From Cristatella mucedo (taxonomy: Eukaryota > Bryozoa > Phylactolaemata > Cristatellidae), in NCBI GenBank assembly GCA_009760855.2, contig WPIO01000031.1:331001-395000 (forward strand): DNA of 64,000 nt, in the 5' to 3' direction. The translations under genes and the position numbers were made by a program. The notes under the pieces are model-generated. The model did no database searches, was not told where the DNA came from, and saw only the letters and a program-made list of their open reading frames with translations. Position 1 is the stretch's first letter; each line of letters starts with the position of its first letter. This document shows positions 14,252 to 23,200 of this stretch, piece by piece.

Positions 14252-17200
14252 GAAAGAGAGAGACAGAGAGAGACAGAGACAGAGACAGACAGCGAGACAA
14301 ACAAAGAGACAGAGAGAGCGGCAGAGAGACAGAGAGAGAGAGAGAGAGAAGACTTACTTGTACCTATGCCTGCTCGAGCTGGCACGTGCAAGGCTGCAGC
14401 GTAGCTCACTGCAAGATTCTCAAGGCTGCTGGGGGTTGTCGATAGACATCGATAGACATCGACCTCGAGTGTGGATCGGCTGCATACTGCTGCCTGGCAG
14501 CCAGAGGAGGTTTGATAAGCAGCAAACGCCTTGCCACGCCCTTCTTCCTTTGGATGCGCACTCCCTCGGTTTTTCCAATTTTCATAGGTTGATTAAAGCA
14601 CAGGCAGCGCTGCAAATAAGGTTTGTGTTAGACATGCGATAATAATGGTAACAGTAATAATCAATATTACTTTACCTATAAGACATTTGTATTGTGCCCT
14701 AGGAGAACTAAAAAATGTTCTATGCACTTTTATTAGGCTGGAATGGAAGCATGTCAACTAAACAATGATTTCCTCCAGAGTTTCGACAGCATTTTTTCAC
14801 GTGAATGGATCAATGCTGAGAGGAACAGGTGGGTTTTTAGCTGTGTTTTAAATGCATTTAGGAAGTCAGGGGATATCGTGATGGCATTCTGTAGTGAGTT
14901 CGAAGTGTCTGAAGCATGGTAAATGAAGGCATTGTCTTCAAGTTATTTGAACTTCTTTAACAGGTGCAACCAAGCGACTAGAGTCAGAGGAGCAGGTGGT
15001 GCGATAGGTGCCTGATTAGAAAGTAGCTCAGAAATGGCAGCTAAAGCAAGACAACGAAGGGACCTAATAGTGAGTGGCAGAACCTTGAAGTCAATACACA
15101 GGTTGATGGTGAGCCAAAATAAAAGTCGATGTGAAGTGGCATACAGTGGCAGCTTGTAAGTTCATAGTAAGCAATCATAGCTGCAGAATCTCGCACCAAC
15201 CGTAAACGTTTTATTGCATATGCAGGAAGATCTGGATGTAGTAAGTTATATAATCTCGATGGGTTGTCACGAATGTGTGGGCCAGCTTCCGTGTGGTATC
15301 TGTATCTTAGAAAATTCAAAATTTGGCAATCTAGTGGGGCTATGAGTTAGCATACTTTAATGTGGAGCTGGTAGGGGCGGGTCATTTATAAACTGGACAC
15401 TCCCAGGCTTTATTCAGGGGCTACAGATGCTGGCCGAGCCCGTTGCGAAAGTTAGGCTTGCCAGTCAGAGTGGCACCCGGTTTGCCTATAGCTTGTGAGT
15501 TGATTGTATAGCAATTCAATTACAGAAAGTTTGCTGCCATCCAAATGCAAATGTCTGCAAGGTATGCTGCAAGAGAGAAGATAGACTTCTTGGCGCCTGA
15601 AGGTAGGGAGCATTAAAAGTCTGGGCACAGTGTGACATCCATTCAAAGCATGTGCGACATTCATTGAAAGCAGAGGCTGTGCTTGGCGACCACATTGGTA
15701 AGAGGGATATATAAATTGTGAAAAAAGCAGACACGGCAGGTCCCTTGGTCAACGTTGACACCTGCTCCTAGGTCTTAGCCCAGGATGTGATGTCATCCAC
15801 ATTATCGTAGGTTTGAGTCCTGCAGTGGGCGATCCTTTATTGCCCACTGCTAGCATTGGTGGTGGCCCTACGGGCTCTTCTGCTGCTATATATAATTGAG
15901 GCTGTTGAATCTGCTTCTACTGAGATAGTACCTGAACCTTTGCAGTGCACTGCCAGTGATACCGAGGTCAGCCCATGATGGGCGCTCAACAAGATCTTGG
16001 TGATCAGTGATATCAAAAGCTGCCGAGAGATCCGCCCAGCAGAACTAGCAGGGCCTTCCTAAGTCAGCACTCCTGGAGAGCTCCTTGCATCTATGCACAG
16101 CAGTGCAGCTTGCACGATACAGCAGCAAGGCAACACGTTTCGAGCAGCACTGCCACGCTTAGGCAGTGCTGCTTCCCCCATGCCGAGCGTGGCTGCACTG
16201 GATGCCAGGCCCACTGCTGTACCGTGTGACTGTTTTTCTTTTTACCTATCAAGCCTGCAACAGCAGCAGCAGCAGAAGTCGAGGGGGCTGCTGCTTGTGC
16301 TGCGGTCTGCCCGAGACGGCTGCTGCTTGGGTGCTGCTCTGCTGCCGCTGCCGTCCTTGCCTCGCTGCCGTTCGTAGGCATGGAGGTCCATCTGAGGCAG
16401 ATGGTCGCCAGACGCTTGCTGCCCGTCAGCGCGGCTGGCCTATACTTCTACGACATATCGGAGCTGTGGGGTCCGCCGCTGCGAGTCCTCGCACGGCACC
16501 GCAACAGCACCGCTCGCCTGGTATCCTACGCAGTGGCAAGCATTCGCAGCTCGGGCTGCCTCTACCCAACAGGCATCGGCTACTGGCTGATGTGCCGCTT
16601 TCAGGCCAAGACCGTCGTGGAGTTGCCATTCGTGAAAGGTGACCCGGTGGAACCCATGTGCCCCATGGCTTCTCTGACGATCGTCTGTGCAGCCATGGCA
16701 ATCTGCTTGCAGGCTTCAGGCAACGTTTCCGAAAGTGCTGCCGTAAGGTTTTGCTTAGGAGTTAGGACGAGACTTAATCTGTTTGCTTGGCAGGTGGCCC
16801 AGGGGGCTGAAATTGGGGCTATTGTGGCATCTGAGACGCCTCTTCCTGGTTCGTCCCGATAGGTTGGCCCAGGTCTACCGGTCTGCCATTGGTGTCTGCT
16901 CGGTCCAAACTATCCAATCGTCCAACCTGAGTATTCACTGTCTACTGGAGCGAAACAAGCTTCCCGAGTCGAGCCTGGTTTGTGACAGCGACTTGTTGTT
17001 CTGGCGCTCGTGCTGCTTCGACCTGCTGCTCATTGTTTGGTATTGTGATCGAGATCAGACTTCCCCCCCCCCCGATCAGCATAGCCACCGCACCTCTCCA
17101 CTGCTATCCATAGCTTATGTGCGACAGCCTGAGGTCTGTATCTAAGTAAATGCAACGAAAGCCACTTTGGCCTACAGAGCACTCACGTAGGCTTCTTGGT

Positions 17201-20200
17201 TTTGGAGCATAGCAGACGTGTGCGTATGCACACATTCTCTCAAATATGTGTCCCCCCCCACGCATGCTTGCGAGGGCATACGAATATATTTTACACGTTC
17301 TTGGTCTACATGTTTCTTTCTGGTTGTTAGTTTGAGACAGAGTAGTTGCCTAAACTGTTTTCACTAAGCATTGTTATTGTTGCTGGGTCTATTTCTACGG
17401 CCAGTGATGGATTTAAATGACTACGGTCAGCTCAACTTCACTAACAGGAGTATGCGTTTAGCCTTGGATATTGGAGGTCGCAGGATCCACTGAACATGGG
17501 AGACAACAAATACAATTCTTTTGTATAGCGACTTGAGACAACTTCATCACCATCCAGGCGCTTTCCACACGCCACAGGGCTCGAGCTTACAATCTGGGCT
17601 GTCAAAGGCGAGCACCTTACTCTCTGCCAAGCCAGGGCGTTGGGACATATCCCCCTCGATCTCCAACTGTGCCGAATGCTTTTGCAATCATACAGCGCTA
17701 TATGTAAATCTGGCTGGCGTTTCAGCCACACTCATGTTAGTACCAACATAATTTTGTTTTCATTCACAGTCAAGCCAGTGAGTGCAGGGACTCACATAAT
17801 TCAATACGGTGCATACAGTATGTGATAGTAGTATGACCATATGCTAGGGCTCCTGAACTAGAATCATTTGCCGCCGCAAGCACAGCGCAAGTAATGGGTG
17901 CTAGTCCTATCAGACATGTCACAGATACTTGTGAAGCTAGCGCCACAAAGCGCACAGTTAACGAGTCGTTGATGCTACACCATTACACACGTGTGTCACA
18001 TTACAATGGCAGAGCACGGCAGCACTCAAGTGTTCCCCCTCCCCATACTTTAATATCCAGTCCATAGAGAGCTGAATATTCGTCAGTCATAGGCAGGGCT
18101 ACACATGCAAAGCGCCAGCCATTTTATACACACGGCTTTTTACACTGGCCGAACTATGAAGTACAACTCCCTAGCTCGAAGCCAATAGTCCCAAAGCCCA
18201 TCACCTTCAGTTGAGATGCGTTCATGTGAGGGACCTTCGCTTGAGATGGGATTTGTGTACAGTCTAAATCCTAGATTTTGCCGCATTCGATTCGTATTTA
18301 TTACAATTCAGGAACTGCTGATCTCAAGCACGGCCATAAGCTGACCAATTTAGCATGCACGTTTCAATAGCAGGTAAGCTTTTGTAGTCCTGGCATGTGG
18401 CCAACTTATTGATGACCAGCGTTAAGCTACATCTACGCCCCGGGGAATGTGGCAAGACAAGAGAACTTGATGCTATGCCGTGAGTTTTCACTGGTATGGG
18501 TCTTGAGGGCCAGGCTCGAGGAATGAGCCGAGAGCTACTTCTTGGCAGTAGATAAGAGACTTCTGAGGCAGCCGACCAATTAGGAACTGACCCAAAAAAC
18601 CAGCATGGATGCCTCTGAGGAGACCAGTCCGCAGGATTGTGTTACTTGAACATATGACTCAGGAGCCTGGGAGCATTGGGCGGAGGCCCTACGAGGGCTC
18701 AGACTGCCTTAGGCAGCCACAGGCTGCCTAAGCAGCCACAGGCTGTCGAGCAGTTGAGGGGCAGGCAATGACTCTCGTTGGATGACTCGGCAGTCCACCC
18801 CAAATCCTTGCATTGGCAGCATCTGTGGGGACATCCATCTACCACAAACTGCTGTCGTGCCAGCTGTCGGGTGGGTTCGGAACGAACTGTGGCTCGACAG
18901 TGCAAAAAGCGTTTCGGTGCATGGAATATAAGGGCTGCCGGAGGAGCGCAGAGGAGGGAGATCAGAGATCAGGAGCACAGAGGAGGGAGATCAGAGATCA
19001 GGAGCACAGAGGAGGGAGATCAGAGATCAGGAGCACAGAGGAGGGAGATCAGAGATCCGGAGCGCAGAGGAGGGGGATCAGAGATCACGAGCACAGAGGA
19101 GGGAGATTAGAGATCAGGAGCATAGAGGAGGGAGATCAGAGATCAGGAGCGCAGAGGAGGGGGATCAGAGATCACTAGCACAGAGGAGGGAGATTAGAGA
19201 TCAGGAGCATAGAGGAGGGAGATCAGAGATCAGGAGCACAGAGGAGGGAGATTAGAGATCAGGAGCATAGAGGAGGGAGATCAGAGATCAGGAGCACAGA
19301 GGAGGGAGATCAGAGATCAGGAGCACAAAGGAGGGAGAGGGCCTCGATCCCTCGATGCCGGCATACTGGGCTTGGCAGGTGTGGTTTCTGATAATAAAGT
19401 TGCCGGTGTTGGAGCCAGGAGACACGTTGCTCGGCCACGCTGCCCAGCCTGGCAACAGGTCGTGCAGAGGGCTGTCACAGACTGCTCGAGTCCGAAATAT
19501 AGGAATTTATTGATAAAGAAAGCTCCCTGTAGAAGGAGAGTGGCTAAATGTTCGATGACTATATAAGCGTATATAGGCGGCACCAGCAGATGTTTGTCCG
19601 TAGATAGCCTGTGCTCAATTTCCATTTGCCGCCAAACGAGAAACCTTACGACCGTCACACTTCCGATCTCTCTTGTTGCCAAGTGAGAGCGAATGCACCG
19701 GCCGCAGCCCAACGACGTTGCTAGTCTCGACTTAGAACTATACCCACTGTAGACATGGCTGGTTTGTCGCTAGCTCACACTCGAGACAAGTTCTCGGGTG
19801 TCTCGAGCCTGCACATTTGTCAGTGTAGACGCATCTGTCTAAGGTGCCAGAAGGCGTAATGGGAAGCCCCCTTGCTTTGGGCTGACTCTCACTGACGGCC
19901 TCACTGTGCAGTATGCTTTCAACGTCGGCTCTTGGCAGCCTTTGCTTTCGGCTTGCGGTCTGTTTTTTGTACTGATGCCTGAGCAAGCATATGGAGATAG
20001 TTGTGCACAGCTGGAGGCTGATAGCACATGTATTGGCATACTGTGATCACCATCTAACTGCCCCACGTCGGTCTGTTAATGTGGTTTGAAACTTGGGTGT
20101 GCCTCATGCCTAAGTGTGCTGCTATCCTATTGGAGGTGGGGATGGGGGTGAAGGCTAAGTAAGCCCCGGCCTATTTTTAGTTGGGTGGGAGACTGGCATG

Positions 20201-23200
20201 CCAATGTGTATTAGTGTCAAGGCTATGCCGACTTACGAAAGTGGCCAAGCTTGTGTGCTGCCGCAGCTTTACAAGCCTTGGTGCTGGCCGTGTTCTCTGT
20301 ATGCAGGCAGACTGCTTGTAGTTTATTCTGAAAGTCCTGCTTCGCTCTCTCCTCTGAGACTTAGTTTCCTACAAATTTTTGCAAACTCTAGGTAAAGTTG
20401 AGATATACAGAGCCTTCCTTCCTCTGGCCGTGGTCCACTTTGTAACAGCATCATCATTTTGGAACATTTGGCGATGACCCTGTGCTAGCTTAGGCTAAGG
20501 ATGAATCCACCTGTCGAACTGTGTGATCCGTCGTGTGCCTGTGTAGGCGGCGGGTGCATGCGCAGTCGAAAGCATGCACGTGCCAGCGCACTTGCATTCG
20601 ACCGGCAGCTGCCGGTGGTGGGTAAGCGACTGCGGCAGACTGCACCGCAGCTACTACGAACCGTGAGCCAAACGCCCTTCGCTTCATGTTGCAGCATTCG
20701 AGTACGCCTGGCGACTCGACGCGGACGCCCAGCTCTGCGGGCCTCTGAGCTTTGACATTTTCTCTCGAATGAAAGATGGAGGCTACGTGCAGGGCTACAT
20801 TGGAGAGGACGGCTGGGACTCATGCGCTCACATGCTCACCGAGTTCGTCCAGAGGTGGGCACTCCTCGCGCTGCCGACGAGAGAGAGATCGAAGCGGTCG
20901 ATGCAGCAGCCTATGCCAGATAGAGGATAGGTTGGCTAGGATAGATATTAGGCCAGATAGGTTTACTTTGCGGCTCCTCCTCGGCGATCTCTGCACGATG
21001 GAGGCAGACTCGTGCTCGCCCAGTCTGCACCAGCGGCGGCTCGGCGCCGCAGCAAGTTGGTCGGTCGCTGGTGCGGTTGTGGGGGCAGGGGCTCGTCTGG
21101 GTCGCTTTGACCGGGTCGGTGCTGCATCGTCTGGCAGTGGCGCAGCTAAGCAAGGCACCTGGTGCCATTGCTTCCATTTCGATCGTGTCTGCCTAACGCT
21201 TTGGCAAGCAGTGCCTAGCAGCGCTAGGATCCGAGTGAGCGAGTTTCTCTCTTTCTGAAGCCAGGCTCGCTGTCACGCCATGCGCGCCCGATGAGCTGGC
21301 CAGCCGCCGCTGCCGGGCATTGGTCCGCCGACGCGGCGACGCTGCTGCCTCAAGCTCCGCGACTCGTGACGTCTAGCAAGCAGTGGCGTGGGTTTCACTC
21401 AGGTACGTTCTGGAGCGTAATATTCAGCCCGCCCAGGGCCGAGCGTCCATCGAAGATGCACGAGAGGCATACATCTACAACAACTTTGAAATATTCAAGA
21501 TTTCTTTTTACTTGAGCGAGGAGTACAGGAGCTTCATAGATTTCATCGACAAGACTGAAGGTTTTTTCTACTATCGGTACGTCTGCCTGCTCCTCCCCCT
21601 GCCGCCCCCTGCCGGTTGCTCGATCTTAGCTTGCGTACGGTTTTCTGCAGTCGTCAAGTGACAATGGCGCTGGCATTTTGGGCAATCATTCACCCCGTTG
21701 TCTTCGTCAGCGGCAAGTGGCATTGCTGATAGTTCGTTAGGTACTCCGTAGCTGCACTGACATACAGAGATAAGTGGCGGCAGCAGCTGCTGCTGCTGCT
21801 GCTGCTGCTTCATCAGCCACAGCAGCAGCAGCTGTTGCTGCTGCTGCTGCTGCAGCAGACACATACGGAAGAAAGGCCCACCACTTGGCAACTTGCTAAG
21901 CAACTACGACATGGAAAGATAGGCTACACCCACCCCTATTCTCAGTCATGCTCAAACTAGATTGAGCTTTCGTCACTCAAGAAAACATTCTTTGCTACAG
22001 GTCTGGTGTATAGCGATTGCCTCTGCACGTCGGTGAGCGATTGTTACCGTGCAGCACCAAATCTTGTGCATCAAGTTGTATTCATTAGATTCAGTGGGGA
22101 TCTGTGCCCGGCACACAGCATTGACTTGTTTTACGTTGATAACTAGTAAATAACCGCTGCATGTTGGCCAGCATACACTGCCATGATACGTAATGTCGAG
22201 CGTTGGATGCCACTTATGCATGGGAGTCTATGCATGGGAGTCTATGCTAGCGTGCACGCCTTCTACTCGACGCTGTAGTGCTGCAACTGCAGTATGTTTA
22301 TCAGAGGTCAGCTAGTGTGTTGTTATGACTGCAGCAGCTCAGAGAATAGGAATATGTAGCCAGTATGCATTTGACACATCGAAAGGGCTGTCGAAATCAG
22401 AACGAAATAAGTTTTAGTAAGGTGGTTTTCTTGCATATATGTGGTACTAGTCCACAGCTAGCATAACCATGTTGGGGAGGGTGGCTGTGGAAATAAAAAA
22501 GCTTAGCTGATTTAACAGCCTCATTTATATAGCAGCAGAAGAGTCTGTATGGCCATCACCAACGCTAGCAGTGGGCGATAAAGGATCGCCCACTGCAGGA
22601 CTCGAACCCACGACCTGGGTCGTGAAGAGCGAGCACCCTATCTCCAGGGCTAAAACCTGGGTGCATTGCACTCGTCTCTGCGGCCTCATTGCTGAAGTGT
22701 GCAATAGGCTAACGATAATTGTCATGGTATGCATGAGAAGCTGTGTGATAATCTGGTAGTTCCATAATCTGGCTCGTGGTTGTTGCTTGCAGCTAATGCA
22801 GCACTGTGTTATACGCTGCTATCTGGCATATGCTGCACAGCTAAGTGTATCGATGTGCCTTGTACTAACTCACAACCGGTTGGCAAAGGCAATTCATAAG
22901 CAAAATGCATTGGCTCAAGAGTTTGATGTTAATGCTTCAGATCTTGACTTTATTTAGAAAAGACGGCAGAAGAAATGTGATTGTACCACTTATTCTTACG
23001 CTTGCTGTTAAATGGCAGTGCAAGTTCACTCTCAACTGATAGAGGATAATAATTTGAATCTTTCTTGAGTGGTTTCTCAGCTTTGAGCAGTCCATGTGCC
23101 CACACACCCAGTTGAATGAGAGGAGAGAGAGAGAGACATGGAGGAAGAGAGCAAATGAGAGGCGAACAAAGAGAAAGAGGAGACAAATAGAGGATTTAGC

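Larger units (their letters stand above)
12754..16377 (+). other. gene A intron 2
   Basis: 3624 bp, GTAAGT...TTCGTAG. Holds a LINE-A tail (13500-13556), a GA/GACA repeat (14178-14349), a LINE-A fragment (14680-15330), a SINE1 fragment (15775-15905) and another LINE-A piece (15905-16075). No nested gene recognised. Confidence 0.7.
16639..20694 (+). other. gene A intron 3
   Basis: 4056 bp, GTGACC...ATGTTGCAG. Contains the 29-bp minisatellite and an LTR-like block; otherwise no gene recognised. Confidence 0.7.

Noticed and set aside
18778-19178. Repeat-rich protein of about 110-120 residues with EEGDQRS units
   Set aside because: It is the 29-bp minisatellite read through. Frames shift between copies, and it sits in an intron of gene A.
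18942-19331. CRISPR array
   Set aside because: The units are contiguous, without unique spacers, in a eukaryotic intron.
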